A stretch of 64,000 nucleotides of DNA from IDS-8 sp036381215 (GTDB taxonomy: Bacteria > Pseudomonadota > Gammaproteobacteria > Steroidobacterales > Woeseiaceae). The translations under genes and the position numbers were made by a program. The notes beneath the pieces are model-generated. The model was not told the DNA's origin and made no database searches. It worked only from the letters and a program-made list of their open reading frames with translations. The stretch's first letter is position 1, and each line of letters opens with the position of its first letter. Of the stretch, positions 8,958 to 18,393 are shown piece by piece. Location of the stretch: the NCBI GenBank assembly GCA_036381215.1, contig DASVDF010000091.1:72070-136069 (forward strand), in the 5' to 3' direction.

Positions 8958-8984
8958 GTAAGGAGCGCGCGATGCGCGCTCCTA
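8958..8984. repeat. REP-like palindrome (GTAGGAGCGCGC family), copy 1
   Basis: AGGAGCGCGC-GAT-GCGCGCTCCT is a near-perfect inverted repeat lying between convergent genes. On the minus strand the element provides the TAG stop (8982-8984) of the GH13 gene. It belongs to the same family as copies near 14762, 26488, 38211, 59176 and 61925. Confidence 0.8.
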
Positions 8985-10832
8985 GCGCGCGGTTTCGAAT
9001 ATCCGCGCGGAATGCGCGGGGACGGTGATCTCGCCCGTCAGCGCAACCTGCGCATCCGCCAGCACGTCGTAGGCCGACTCTCGACCACCGATGATCTCCG
9101 CGAAGCGCGCCGGGTCGATCGTGCGGGCGTCGTCTGCGTTGTTCAGCGCCACCATCACCGTCTGGCGATCGTCCTGCCGGAAGTAGACGTATAGGCCGTC
9201 CTCCGGATCGAACTGCGTGAGCTTTCCGTCATGCACCGCGGTCGCCTGCATCCGCCACGAGAGCAGCTTTCGCGTGAGCGCCTGTGCTTCGCGCCGTTGC
9301 GGTGCCAGGCCGTCGCCCGTGAAGCCGTTGACCTCGTCGCCGCGCCACCCCCCGGGGAAATCGCTGCGGATCACGCCGTGGGAGTCGCTGCCGCGGTTAC
9401 TCATGAGGATTTCGTCCCCGTAGTAGAGCTGCGGGATACCGCGCGTCGTGAGGAAGAACGCAAGCGACATCGCGTACAGGTCGAAACGCTCACCGAGCTG
9501 CGTGTAGATGCGGCTCATGTCGTGGTTGTCGGGGAAGATCACGAGGTTGTACGGATCGGCATACAGGAAATCGTGCGCCAGCACGTGATAGATGCGGTCC
9601 AGCCCCGTTCCCCAGCCTGCCTTTTCCTGCAGTCCGCGCACGACCGCGTCCTGCAGCGGGAAGTCCGTCAGGCTCGGAAAGTATGACTCGTAGCCGTCGC
9701 TGCGCGGCGCGCCGCGCTGCCAGTACGCGACCATTGCCGGGCTCATCAGCCATTGCTCGCCGACGATGTTGAGGTCCGGATACTCGGTGGTGAGGCGACG
9801 GCTCCACTCGGTGAGGAACGCCTTGTCCGAATACGGCAGGGTGTCCACGCGAATGCCGGACAGGCCGGCGTACTCCACCCACCAGAGACTCATTTGCGTG
9901 AGATACGCCGCGACGTGGGGATTGCGCTGGTTCAGGTCCGGCATCGCGGACACGAACCACCCGTCGGCGAAGCGGCGAACGTCGCTTTCGGCCGCGTGCG
10001 GGTCGACGATGCTGAAGCGCTCGTGCGTGGTGCCGACGAACTCCCCGCCGTGGTTGATCCAGTCGGCACTGGGAAGGTCGTCCATCCACCAGTGCTCCGA
10101 GCCGCAATGGTTGAGGATCACATCCATGATCAGGCCGATGCCGCGCTCGCCGGCAGCGTTTGCGAGCCGGCGGTAGAGCTCGTTCGTGCCGAAGCGCGGA
10201 TCCACTGCGTAGAAATCGGTCGTCGCGTAGCCATGATAGGACTGCTCGGGCTGGTCGTTCTCGAGCACCGGATTGAGCCAGAGCTCTGTGTATCCCATGT
10301 CCTCGATGTAATCGAGGTGATCGAGAATCCCCTGGAGGTCGCCGCCGTGCCGCCCGAAGGGGGCGGCCCGATCAGGCCGTTCGCGAAGGCCTTCGATCCG
10401 GTCGTTCGCCGGATCGCCGTTCGCGAAGCGGTCTGGTGTGATGAGGTAGATGACGTCGGAAGCGTCGAAGCCGCGGCGCTCCGCGGAGCCGGGAGCGCGT
10501 GCCGCGAGCTCGTAGGGCTGCACGAGCTCCGTCCTGCCGCCGCGCTCGAAGCGGATCTCGAACCGTCCGGGCTCCGCATCGTTCGCGATGTCGAGCTCGA
10601 GAAACAGGTAGTTCGGGTTTTCGGTGCGTTGCACGCCCTCCAGCGTGACGCCCGTGTGGTCTATCTCCGGCTCCAGCTCGGCGATCCGCTCGCCGTGCAC
10701 CATGATTTCGAGCCTGCCGTCGCGCATGCCGGTCCACCAGGACCCGGGCTCCAGATGCTCGATGCGCCAGGCCGCGTGCGCCTGGGCGGCGATCAGGAGA
10801 GCGAGCGTAAGCAGCAGTCGGTGCACCATCAT
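8982..10832 (-). CDS. Exported GH13 alpha-amylase family enzyme, cyclomaltodextrinase/neopullulanase-like
   Basis: A 616-residue glycoside hydrolase with a signal peptide (LLLTLALLIAAQAHA), an N-terminal Ig-like cyclomaltodextrinase domain (about 22-115) and a GH13 barrel. Catalytic residues are visible: nucleophile D330 in GIRVDTLPY, acid/base E359 in VGEQW and the transition-state Asp438 in PDNHDMSR. The YLITPDRFANGDPAND and VLNPVLEND-like segments match the SusA/cyclomaltodextrinase group that cleaves cyclodextrins, pullulan or maltodextrins. It diverges from a GH97 gene and sits in a maltodextrin locus, so periplasmic breakdown of imported alpha-glucan oligosaccharides is the likely job. 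M1 and M2 are both possible starts. The C-terminus ends within a REP-like repeat that supplies the stop. Confidence 0.9.
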   Translation of the reverse strand: MMVHRLLLTLALLIAAQAHAAWRIEHLEPGSWWTGMRDGRLEIMVHGERIAELEPEIDHTGVTLEGVQRTENPNYLFLELDIANDAEPGRFEIRFERGGRTELVQPYELAARAPGSAERRGFDASDVIYLITPDRFANGDPANDRIEGLRERPDRAAPFGRHGGDLQGILDHLDYIEDMGYTELWLNPVLENDQPEQSYHGYATTDFYAVDPRFGTNELYRRLANAAGERGIGLIMDVILNHCGSEHWWMDDLPSADWINHGGEFVGTTHERFSIVDPHAAESDVRRFADGWFVSAMPDLNQRNPHVAAYLTQMSLWWVEYAGLSGIRVDTLPYSDKAFLTEWSRRLTTEYPDLNIVGEQWLMSPAMVAYWQRGAPRSDGYESYFPSLTDFPLQDAVVRGLQEKAGWGTGLDRIYHVLAHDFLYADPYNLVIFPDNHDMSRIYTQLGERFDLYAMSLAFFLTTRGIPQLYYGDEILMSNRGSDSHGVIRSDFPGGWRGDEVNGFTGDGLAPQRREAQALTRKLLSWRMQATAVHDGKLTQFDPEDGLYVYFRQDDRQTVMVALNNADDARTIDPARFAEIIGGRESAYDVLADAQVALTGEITVPAHSARIFETAR

Positions 10833-10850
10833 TCTTCCCCCTCATAAAGG

Positions 10851-10919
10851 GGTCGACCCGATTTTTTTCGGCGTTGAGGGAGACACCGCACCGGCGGTGC
10901 CAAAAAAATCGGTTCGACC
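10851..10919. repeat. 69-bp nested inverted repeat in the GH13/GH97 divergent promoter
   Basis: The outer arms GGTCGACCCGATTTTTTT (10851-10868) and AAAAAAATCGGTTCGACC (10902-10919) pair over 18 bases with one mismatch, and an inner hairpin CACCGC-ACCG-GCGGTG sits in the loop. The T/A runs would make it terminator-like on either strand, yet it lies between two divergent starts, 18 bases before the GH13 ATG. A partial copy (AAAAGGGGTCGAAC) occurs at 18241-18254, 14 bases before the GH3 start. Either a miniature mobile/palindromic element or a shared regulatory site. Confidence 0.6.
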
Positions 10920-11068
10920 GCTCTTTCCGAGCTTACCGGCGTGCTCGCGCCGCCGCCGAATGAATACGTATGCACCGGCGGCCGCGCGCGCGGAAGCGAT
11001 TGGTACACTGTGCAGCTTGCATCCGACGCGGGACACCGCCGGCAAATCTCCAAAAAAAGGGAAATTCG

Positions 11069-13108
11069 ATGAAGCTCGACTGCGCGCTCCACCTGCTTGC
11101 CGCCGCCCTGCTCACGCTGACCGCCGCGGCGTGGGGCGCCGAGGTCCGCTCGCCCGACGGCCGCATCGCGGTCACCGTGACGACGCACGAGGACGGCTCG
11201 CCCTGGTACTCGGTGCGCTACCGGGGCGAAGAGGTGGTGCAGGACTCGCGCCTCGGCTTGCGCTTTCGGGAGCAGCACGCCTTCGACGACGGCTTCCGCA
11301 TCGCGGACACGCACACCGCGTCCGTCGATACCGTGTGGGAGCAGCCCTGGGGTGAGCGCCGGCTCGTCACCGACGAGCACAACGAGCTGCTGGTGAGCTT
11401 CGAATCGGCCGACGAGCGCGAGCGCCGCTTCGACCTGAGGATTCGCGTGTTCGACGACGGCGTCGGTTTCCGCTACGAGGTTCCCAGGCAGACCGGCTAC
11501 GACCGCGTCGACATCGTCGACGAGCTGACGCAGTTCCACCTGCCGGCGGACGCGACCGCCTGGTGGATTCCAGGCCGTCTGTATAACCGGTACGAGTACC
11601 TGTACCGCAAGACCAACCTCGATGCCATCCACATGGCGCACACGCCGATGACCCTCAGGCTGCCGTCCGGCACACACCTGTCGCTGCACGAGGCGGCGCT
11701 CGTCGACTATGCCGCGTACGTGCTCGAGCAGCGGCGCCCCAACGTGTTCCGCACGAACCTGACCCCGTGGTCCGACGGCATCCGCGTGAAGACGAAGACG
11801 CCGTTCCACACGCCCTGGCGGACGATCCAGATCTCGCCGGATGCCGTGGGCCTGCTGAATTCGAACCTGATTCTCAACCTGAACGAGCCGAACGCGCTCG
11901 GCGACGCGTCCTGGATGAAGCCCGGCAAGTACGTCGGCATCTGGTGGGCCATGCACATCGGCAAGGCCACGTGGGGCTCCGGCCCGATACACGGTGCGAC
12001 CACCGAACGAACGAAGCGCTACATCGATTTCGCTGCGAAGTACGGCTTCGACGGCGTGCTGGTCGAGGGCTGGAACAGGGGTTGGGACGGCAACTGGTTC
12101 GCGAACGGCGACCGCTTCAGCTTCACCGAGCCGTATCCGGATTTCAACCTGCGGGAGCTCACGGCCTACGCGGCCGACAAGGGGGTGCGGCTGATCGGCC
12201 ACAACGAGACGGCCGGCAACATCACGAATTACGAGCGGCAGATGGAGGACGCGTTCGCGTTGTACGAGTCGCTCGGCATCGGCAAGGTGAAGACCGGATA
12301 CGTGGCCGATGCGGGCGGCCTCAAATGGGTCGACGATGCCGGCGTTGCGCATTACGAGTGGCACGACGGGCAATTCGCCGTGAATCACCACCTGCGCGTC
12401 GTGCGTGCCGCGGCGAAGCACCACATCGCCATCAACCCGCACGAGCCGGTGAAGGACACCGGGTTACGGCGCACATATCCGAACTGGATCGCGCGGGAGG
12501 GCGCGCGCGGCCAGGAATACAACGCCTGGGGCGAGCCGCCCAACCCGCCGGAGCACGCGGCGATCCTGCCGTACACGCGCATGCTCTCGGGGCCGATGGA
12601 TTTCACGCCCGGCATTTTCGACCTGATGCCGAAGGGCGAGAATGCGCCGTCGCGCGTGCAGACGACGCTCGCGAAGCAGCTCGCGCTCTACGTCGTGCTG
12701 TACAGCCCGATCCAGATGGCGGCCGACCTGCCGGAGAATTACGAAAAGCGGCTCGCTGCCTTCCAGTTCATCGTCGACGTGCCGACGGACTGGGAGCAGA
12801 GCATCGCGCTCGCGGGCGAGGTCGGCGATTTCGTGGTGTTCGCGCGCCAGGAGCGCGGCGGCAGCGACTGGTATCTCGGCGCGTTGACCGACGAACAGGG
12901 GCGCGACATCGCCGTACCGCTGGATTTCCTGGAGGCGGATGCCGACTGGACGGCAGAGATCTACCGGGACGGTGAGGACGCGGACTGGAAGACCGCGCCG
13001 TACGACATCGTCATCGAGAAGCGCGAAGTCGCGGCCGGCGATACGCTCGAGCTCACCCTCGCTCCCGGCGGCGGCACCGCCATCCGCTTCCGCAAGCAGC
13101 CGCAATGA
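11069..13108 (+). CDS. Exported GH97 alpha-glucosidase (SusB-like), inverting type
   Basis: A 679-residue GH97 enzyme with a signal peptide (about 1-23). It has the N-terminal beta-sandwich, the TIM barrel (YIDFAAKYGFDGVLVEGW) and a C-terminal all-beta domain. Three glutamates occur at the relative spacing known for the inverting Bacteroides enzyme BtGH97a (E439/E508/E532): here E380 in GHNETAG, E459 in NPHEPVKDTG and E483 in GQEYNAWGE; the last two are 24 residues apart in both proteins. This predicts an inverting, calcium-dependent alpha-glucosidase releasing glucose from maltodextrins in the periplasm. It is followed after 55 bases by the MFS carrier, likely in one operon, and diverges from GH13. 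Confidence 0.92.
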   Translation: MKLDCALHLLAAALLTLTAAAWGAEVRSPDGRIAVTVTTHEDGSPWYSVRYRGEEVVQDSRLGLRFREQHAFDDGFRIADTHTASVDTVWEQPWGERRLVTDEHNELLVSFESADERERRFDLRIRVFDDGVGFRYEVPRQTGYDRVDIVDELTQFHLPADATAWWIPGRLYNRYEYLYRKTNLDAIHMAHTPMTLRLPSGTHLSLHEAALVDYAAYVLEQRRPNVFRTNLTPWSDGIRVKTKTPFHTPWRTIQISPDAVGLLNSNLILNLNEPNALGDASWMKPGKYVGIWWAMHIGKATWGSGPIHGATTERTKRYIDFAAKYGFDGVLVEGWNRGWDGNWFANGDRFSFTEPYPDFNLRELTAYAADKGVRLIGHNETAGNITNYERQMEDAFALYESLGIGKVKTGYVADAGGLKWVDDAGVAHYEWHDGQFAVNHHLRVVRAAAKHHIAINPHEPVKDTGLRRTYPNWIAREGARGQEYNAWGEPPNPPEHAAILPYTRMLSGPMDFTPGIFDLMPKGENAPSRVQTTLAKQLALYVVLYSPIQMAADLPENYEKRLAAFQFIVDVPTDWEQSIALAGEVGDFVVFARQERGGSDWYLGALTDEQGRDIAVPLDFLEADADWTAEIYRDGEDADWKTAPYDIVIEKREVAAGDTLELTLAPGGGTAIRFRKQPQ

Positions 13109-13163
13109 CATCCGTCCGCGCCCGCCCGACGGGCGATCCGGCGATCGCCGTCCCCGGCGGGCC

Positions 13164-14765
13164 ATGAAGACCGTCGAGGCCCGCCCCGCGGGCGACCCGA
13201 CCGCTCCCGTCGTCCCCGGGGCGGGCGCCGGCACGGCCACGGAAGATCTGCCGCGCGAGCGTCCGCGGCTCGGCTTCTGGCAGATCTGGAACATGTCTTT
13301 CGGCTTCTTCGGCATCCAGTTCGGCTTCGCGCTGCAGAACGCGAACGTGAGCCGCATCTTCCAGACGCTCGGTGCCTCGATGGACGACCTGCCGATCCTT
13401 TGGATCGCGGCACCGGCGACCGGGCTGCTCGTGCAGCCGGTCATCGGCTACCTGAGCGACCGCACCTGGGGGCGCTTCGGCAGGCGCCGCCCGTATTTCC
13501 TCGCGGGCGCCATCCTCGCCTCGGCCGCGCTGCTCGTCATGCCGGCCTCGCCGGCACTGTGGGTCGCCGCGGGGATGCTGTGGGTGATGGACGCGAGCAT
13601 CAACGTGTCGATGGAGCCGTTCCGCGCGTTCGTCGGCGACCTGCTGCCCGAGCGGCAGCGGACGGCCGGATTCGCGATGCAGAGCTTCTTCATCGGCACC
13701 GGCGCGGTGATCGCGTCCGCGCTGCCGTGGCTCGTGACGAACTGGCTCGGCGTGGAGAATACGGCGGCGCCGGGCGAGATCCCGGATTCGGTGAAGCTCG
13801 CGTTTTACGTCGGCGCCGCGGTGTTCCTCGGCGCCGTCGCCTGGACCGTCTCGAGCACGCGCGAATACTCACCCGCCGAGCTCGCGGCGTTCGAGGCGGC
13901 GTCGCCGGAAGGTACGGCCCGCGTGCGCCGCGAGCGCGGCCCGGCCGCCTGGGCGCGCGGTGGCATGGCGTGGCTGGGCGCGGGCGCCGCCCTGTTCGCG
14001 GCCGTCGGGTACGCCGCGCTGGAAAAGGAGCTGTACGTGCTCGCCGGCGGCGTCGCGCTGTTCGGGTTGCTGCAGCTCGTCCGCGGCAGGCGGCGGGCAA
14101 AGGGCCGCAGCGCCGGCGCGCTGTCCGCGATCCTCGACGATCTTTTCGCCATGCCGCGCGTCATGCGGCAGCTCGCCGTCGTGCAGTTCTTTTCCTGGTT
14201 CGGCCTGTTCGCGATGTGGATCTACGGCACGGCGGCCGTCACCAGTCATCATTACGGCACGAGCGACGTCACCTCGCAGCTGTACAACGACGGCGCGGAC
14301 TGGGTCGGCGTGCTGTTCGGCGCATACAACGGCTTCGCCGCGCTGGCCGCCGTCGCGATCCCGTTCGCGGCCGCGCGCCTGGGCTGCCGCGGCTGCCATG
14401 CCGCGAACCTGGCGATCGGTGGTGTCTGCCTCGCGAGCTTCTGGGCGATTCGCGACCCCGCGCTGCTCCTCTGGCCGATGGTCGGCGTCGGGCTCGCGTG
14501 GGCCTCGATCCTGTCACTCCCCTACGTGCTGCTGTCCTGCGTGCTGCCCGCCGGGAAGCTGGGGGTGTACATGGGCATCTTCAACTTCTTCATCGTCATC
14601 CCGCAGCTCGTGGCGGCCAGCGTGCTCGGGATCCTGCTTTCCAACGTGTTCGGCGGGCAGAGCATCTTCATGCTGGTCACGGGCGGCGCCTCTCTTGCCC
14701 TGGCCGGCGTCGCCACGCTGCTCGTCGATCCGGCCGCCGAACCGACCTCCGCCGCTCCAGTGTAG
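13164..14765 (+). CDS. Maltose/oligosaccharide MFS transporter (MalA/SLC45-like)
   Basis: A 533-residue inner-membrane carrier. Family marks are the cytoplasmic loop GYLSDRTWGRFGRRRPY after the second helix and FRAFVGDLLPERQRTAGFA between helices 4 and 5, as in sucrose/maltose proton symporters of the GPH/SLC45 branch. Two additional hydrophobic segments lie in the central region (about residues 273-293 and 295-312), suggesting 14 membrane spans. Translation from ATG 13164 leaves a 35-residue Pro/Ala-rich cytosolic head. It follows GH97 and precedes a converging LacI gene, so maltose or short maltodextrin uptake is the likely role. Its TAG stop is contributed by a REP-like repeat. Confidence 0.87.
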   Translation: MKTVEARPAGDPTAPVVPGAGAGTATEDLPRERPRLGFWQIWNMSFGFFGIQFGFALQNANVSRIFQTLGASMDDLPILWIAAPATGLLVQPVIGYLSDRTWGRFGRRRPYFLAGAILASAALLVMPASPALWVAAGMLWVMDASINVSMEPFRAFVGDLLPERQRTAGFAMQSFFIGTGAVIASALPWLVTNWLGVENTAAPGEIPDSVKLAFYVGAAVFLGAVAWTVSSTREYSPAELAAFEAASPEGTARVRRERGPAAWARGGMAWLGAGAALFAAVGYAALEKELYVLAGGVALFGLLQLVRGRRRAKGRSAGALSAILDDLFAMPRVMRQLAVVQFFSWFGLFAMWIYGTAAVTSHHYGTSDVTSQLYNDGADWVGVLFGAYNGFAALAAVAIPFAAARLGCRGCHAANLAIGGVCLASFWAIRDPALLLWPMVGVGLAWASILSLPYVLLSCVLPAGKLGVYMGIFNFFIVIPQLVAASVLGILLSNVFGGQSIFMLVTGGASLALAGVATLLVDPAAEPTSAAPV

Positions 14766-14786
14766 GAGCGCGCATCGCGCGCAACC
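14762..14786. repeat. REP-like palindrome (GTAGGAGCGCGC family), copy 2
   Basis: GTAGGAGCGCGCATCGCGCGCAACC begins two bases before the end of the MFS gene and provides its TAG stop (14763-14765). It lies between convergent genes, where it may also slow read-through transcription. Confidence 0.8.
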
Positions 14787-14791
14787 TGGGC

Positions 14792-15847
14792 TTACGGGTC
14801 GCCCAAATCGGCGGGCTCCGACGACGCGCCGCAGGACTCCCGCACCACCAGCTTCGGCGGCAACAGCGACGACTCGACCGGCTCGCCCGCAATCAGCCTG
14901 AGCAGGTTCGCAACCAGCAACTCGCCCGCGAGCACCGTGTCCTGGTGCACGGTCGAGAGCCCGGGGTTCACGTAGGACGCGGCAGGGATGTCGTCGAAAC
15001 CGACGACCGAGACGTCGGCCGGCACGCTGCGGCCCGCGCTCTGCAGACGCCGCAGCGCGCCGATGGCGATCAGGTCGCTGGCCGCGAAGACGCCGTCGAA
15101 CGACTTGCCGGCCTCGAGCAACCGCCCGGCGGCGCTGAAGCCGGATTGCTCCTGGTTGTCGGCGTCGATCCTGAGATCGGGGTCGGCTGCCAGTCCGGCT
15201 TCCGCGAGCGCCTGCCGGTAGCCGCGATGCCGGTGCTCGAATTCCGGGCAGTGCTCGGAAGCGCCGCCGAGAAAGGCGATCCGCTTGCGCCCGAGCGCCA
15301 CGAGGTGGCGCGTAGCCTGCAAGGCACCCGCGATGTTGTCGCAGCCGAGCGAATGCCCCGGCAGCTCGTCGACCCTCGGTCCCCAGATGATGAAATGCGC
15401 GTTCGCGTCCGCGAGCGCCTGCAGCTTCTCCGAGTACGAGACGTAATCTCCGTAGCCGAGCAGGATGATGCCGTCGGCGCGATGGCTCGCCTCGTAACGC
15501 GCGTGCCAGTGGTTGCTGAGCTGCTGGAAAGAGACGAGCACGTCGTAATCCCGTGCCGCCGCGGCGCGCGTGATGCTGCCGAGCATCGACAGGAAAAACG
15601 GGTTGATCTGCGACTCGTCTCCCGTCGGATCCTCGAACAGGAGCAGCGCCAGCGTGCGGCTCTGGCGGCTGCGCAGGCCCGCGGCGTGACGGTCCACACG
15701 GTAGTTGAGCTGATCCGCGATCTCGAGAATGCGCTGGCGGGTCTCGGGACGAACGAGCGGGCTGTTGCGGAGCGCGCGGGAAACCGTGGCCTGCGAAACG
15801 CCCGCCTCGAACGCGATATCCCTCGATGTCGGCTTGGTCGTTTTCAT
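14792..15847 (-). CDS. LacI family transcriptional regulator of the alpha-glucan locus
   Basis: A 351-residue LacI/GalR regulator. The N-terminal helix-turn-helix (TSRDIAFEAGVSQATVSRAL, residues 5-24) and hinge helix (YRVDRHAAGLRSRQS) precede a periplasmic-binding-protein-like sugar-sensing domain with the usual VVGFDDIPAASYVNPGLSTV segment. The start at 15847 (MKTTKPT) is preferred over an ATG 24 bases upstream because it places the helix-turn-helix at its usual distance. It converges on the MFS gene and lies between the GH97-MFS and GH3 genes, so it probably represses one or both in response to maltose or a related sugar. No operator could be singled out with confidence. Confidence 0.9.
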   Translation of the reverse strand: MKTTKPTSRDIAFEAGVSQATVSRALRNSPLVRPETRQRILEIADQLNYRVDRHAAGLRSRQSRTLALLLFEDPTGDESQINPFFLSMLGSITRAAAARDYDVLVSFQQLSNHWHARYEASHRADGIILLGYGDYVSYSEKLQALADANAHFIIWGPRVDELPGHSLGCDNIAGALQATRHLVALGRKRIAFLGGASEHCPEFEHRHRGYRQALAEAGLAADPDLRIDADNQEQSGFSAAGRLLEAGKSFDGVFAASDLIAIGALRRLQSAGRSVPADVSVVGFDDIPAASYVNPGLSTVHQDTVLAGELLVANLLRLIAGEPVESSLLPPKLVVRESCGASSEPADLGDP

Positions 15848-15902
15848 GCCGATGTGCGCAAAGTATCGCACGGCGCCGCTTCCCGGAGTCGAGCGGTGAC
15901 GA

Positions 15903-18227
15903 TCAGCCGCCGCCCGGGCTTGCCGACCTCGCGAACGGGAGCGGCGGCGGCGGGCGCAGGGTGACGTCCTCGGTCAGGCGGAAGCGCGCGCCCCTGAGGT
16001 CGGCCGAGCTGCCGCCGACCAGCACGGTGAACTCTCCGGCTTCCGCGCCGTAGCTCATGTCGCGGCGATAGAACGCGAGGTCGGCCGCATCGAGCTCGAA
16101 CTCGACGGTTTCGCCCGCGCCTTTCGCGAGCTCGATGCGCCGGAACCCGCGCAGCTCCTGCACCGGCCGCGTCACCGAGCCCACCTCGTCGCGCAGGTAG
16201 AGCTGCACGATCTCCGTGCCGTCGTAATCGCCCGTGTTCTCCACCCGCACGCTGACGGTCAGCGTCTCGTCGCCTTCGATCTCATCGCGATCCAGCGTGA
16301 GATCGGAGTAGGCGAAGTGCGTGTAGCTGAGCCCGTATCCGAACGGATACAGAGGCGTATTCGGCACGTCGAGATAGCGCGAGCGGTACTTCTGCTCCGT
16401 ACCGGCCGGATCGTAGGGGCGGCCGGTGTTCTTCGCGTTGTAATAGATCGGCACCTGTCCGACCTCGCGCGGAAACGTGACCGGCAGCTTGCCGGACGGA
16501 TTGTAATCACCGAACAGCACGTCGGCGACCGCGTGCCCCCCTTCGGTGCCGGGGTACCACGCCTCGAGAATGGCGTTGACGTTCTCGTCGGCCCAGTCGA
16601 TCGCGAGCGGCCGGCCGCTCATGAGCACCAGCACCAGCGGCTTGCCGAGCCGCTGCAGCGCCATCAGCAGCTCGGGCTGCGCACCGGGCAGCTCGAGCGA
16701 TGCGCGGCTCGCCGCCTCGCCCGTCATGCCGGCGGACTCCCCCATCACGGCGACGATCACGTCCGCGCGCGCGGCGGCCGCAATCGCGGCGCTGAAGCCC
16801 GCACGATCGTCGTCGCCGATGACGTCGCTCGTGCCCCTGGCATGGTGCACCGCGGCATCGTCGCCGACCCGCTCGCGGATGCCTTCGAGCACCGACAGCG
16901 GCCGGTCCCGCTTCTCGCCCGCCGCCGACCATGAGCCGACCATGTCCGCCTCGCTGTCCGCGAGCGGGCCGATCACCGCGATCGACGTGGCCTCGTCGGA
17001 CAACGGCAGCACGCCGTCGTTCTTGAGGAGCACCAGCGAACGGCGCGCCATGTCGCGCGCCGCTGCGAGATGCGCCGGCGCGTAGGTCGCGGCGTCCTCG
17101 CGCGCCTCGTCGGAATAGCGATACGGGTCTTCGAACAGCCCGATGCGGTACTTCATCTCGAGGATGCGGCGCACGGCGTCGTCGACGGTCGCCTGGCCGA
17201 CCCTGCCCTGCTGCACGAGCTCCGGCAGGTGTTTGACGAACGTCTCTCCCTGCATGTCCATGTGCACGCCGGCATTCGCTGCAAGCTCCGCGGCCTGGGC
17301 CTCGTCGCGCGCCAGGCCGTGCGGCACGAGCTCGTTGATCGCCGTATAGTCCGAGACCACGAACCCTTCGAAGCCCCAGTAATCCTGCAGGACGTCGCGC
17401 AACAGATAGGGATTGGCGGTGGCCGGCACGCCGTTCAGCTCGTTGAAGGCCGTCATGAACGTGGCGACGCCGGCAGCGAGCGCCGCATGGAACGGCGGCA
17501 GGTACACCTCCCACAGCGTGCGCGGCGAGATGTCCACGGCGTGATAGTCGCGCCCGGCCTGGGCGGCGCCGTAGGCGGCATAGTGCTTGGCGCAGGCGAG
17601 CACTGTATCGAGCGCCGCGAGGTCGTCGCCCTGGAAGCCGCGCACGCGCGCGGCGGCGATCTGCGAGCCGAGCCACGGGTCCTCCCCCGCACCCTCGGCG
17701 ATGCGCCCCCAGCGCGGGTCGCGGGCGACGTCCACCATGGGCGCAAAGGTCCAGTGCAGCCCGGCAGCGGCCGCCTCCGTCGCCGCGACGCGCGCGGAGC
17801 GCTCGATCGCTTCGAGGTCCCACGACGCGGCCTCCCCGAGCGGGATCGGGAAGATGGTGCGAAAGCCGTGAATGACGTCGTAGCCGAAGAGCAGCGGCAC
17901 GCCGAGCCGCGTTTCCTCGAGCGCAAGCTCCTGCAATGACCGCGTGTATTTCGCGCCGTACGCATTGAACATGGCGCCGACGTCGCCGGCGGCGATCGCC
18001 TCCCGATAGCCTGCGCGCAGCGTGGGGCCGGTCACGTCCATGCTGCTCGTCAGGAGGTTCAGCTGCCCGATCTTCTCGGAGAGCGTCATGCGCGCCATGA
18101 GGTCGGAGACGAACCGCTCCATCGCGGCATCGTCGCCTGCCGCCTGCGCGAGCACCGCGCCGGCAGGCGCGACGGCCAGCAGCAGCCCGGCGAGACAGGT
18201 CGCGGCATTCGGCAAGCGGGTGGGCAT
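15903..18227 (-). CDS. Exported GH3 beta-glucosidase-type glycosidase (BglX-like)
   Basis: A 774-residue GH3 enzyme with a signal peptide (GLLLAVAPAGAVLAQA). The (beta/alpha)8 domain carries GAGEDPWLGS and the nucleophile D293 in FVVSDYTAINEL. The second, alpha/beta domain (GEAASRASLELPG) and C-terminal fibronectin-III-like domain (about 640-745) complete the BglX layout. A Pro/Gly-rich tail follows. The expected reaction is release of terminal beta-glucose or another beta-sugar in the periplasm. Its presence inside an alpha-glucan locus is odd, since GH3 enzymes usually act on beta-linkages; the TonB receptor downstream may therefore import a mixed oligosaccharide. A second, very similar GH3 lies at the right edge of the window. 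Confidence 0.92.
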   Translation of the reverse strand: MPTRLPNAATCLAGLLLAVAPAGAVLAQAAGDDAAMERFVSDLMARMTLSEKIGQLNLLTSSMDVTGPTLRAGYREAIAAGDVGAMFNAYGAKYTRSLQELALEETRLGVPLLFGYDVIHGFRTIFPIPLGEAASWDLEAIERSARVAATEAAAAGLHWTFAPMVDVARDPRWGRIAEGAGEDPWLGSQIAAARVRGFQGDDLAALDTVLACAKHYAAYGAAQAGRDYHAVDISPRTLWEVYLPPFHAALAAGVATFMTAFNELNGVPATANPYLLRDVLQDYWGFEGFVVSDYTAINELVPHGLARDEAQAAELAANAGVHMDMQGETFVKHLPELVQQGRVGQATVDDAVRRILEMKYRIGLFEDPYRYSDEAREDAATYAPAHLAAARDMARRSLVLLKNDGVLPLSDEATSIAVIGPLADSEADMVGSWSAAGEKRDRPLSVLEGIRERVGDDAAVHHARGTSDVIGDDDRAGFSAAIAAAARADVIVAVMGESAGMTGEAASRASLELPGAQPELLMALQRLGKPLVLVLMSGRPLAIDWADENVNAILEAWYPGTEGGHAVADVLFGDYNPSGKLPVTFPREVGQVPIYYNAKNTGRPYDPAGTEQKYRSRYLDVPNTPLYPFGYGLSYTHFAYSDLTLDRDEIEGDETLTVSVRVENTGDYDGTEIVQLYLRDEVGSVTRPVQELRGFRRIELAKGAGETVEFELDAADLAFYRRDMSYGAEAGEFTVLVGGSSADLRGARFRLTEDVTLRPPPPLPFARSASPGGG

Positions 18228-18314
18228 GCGCCGATCTTAGCAAAAGGGGTCGAACGCCTGCCTATCCGGTGGAGGCGGGCACCCCTCAGGCCCGGGTGCG
18301 AGGAATACACCGGG

Positions 18315-18377
18315 CAAAAAAAACCTCGGCCGAGACCGAGGTTCCGAAAGAAAGCGGGGAAGCGTGCGCTTCCCCGC
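18315..18377 (-). terminator. Rho-independent terminator of the TonB receptor gene
   Basis: Read on the minus strand, a hairpin GCGGGGAAGC/GCTTCCCCGC (18354-18377) is followed by a second stem AACCTCGG/CCGAGGTT (18322-18343) ending in a run of T residues (18315-18323). This tandem arrangement directly after the receptor stop is a textbook terminator and separates it from the GH3 gene. Confidence 0.85.
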
Positions 18378-18393
18378 CACGATGCCTTTCGGG

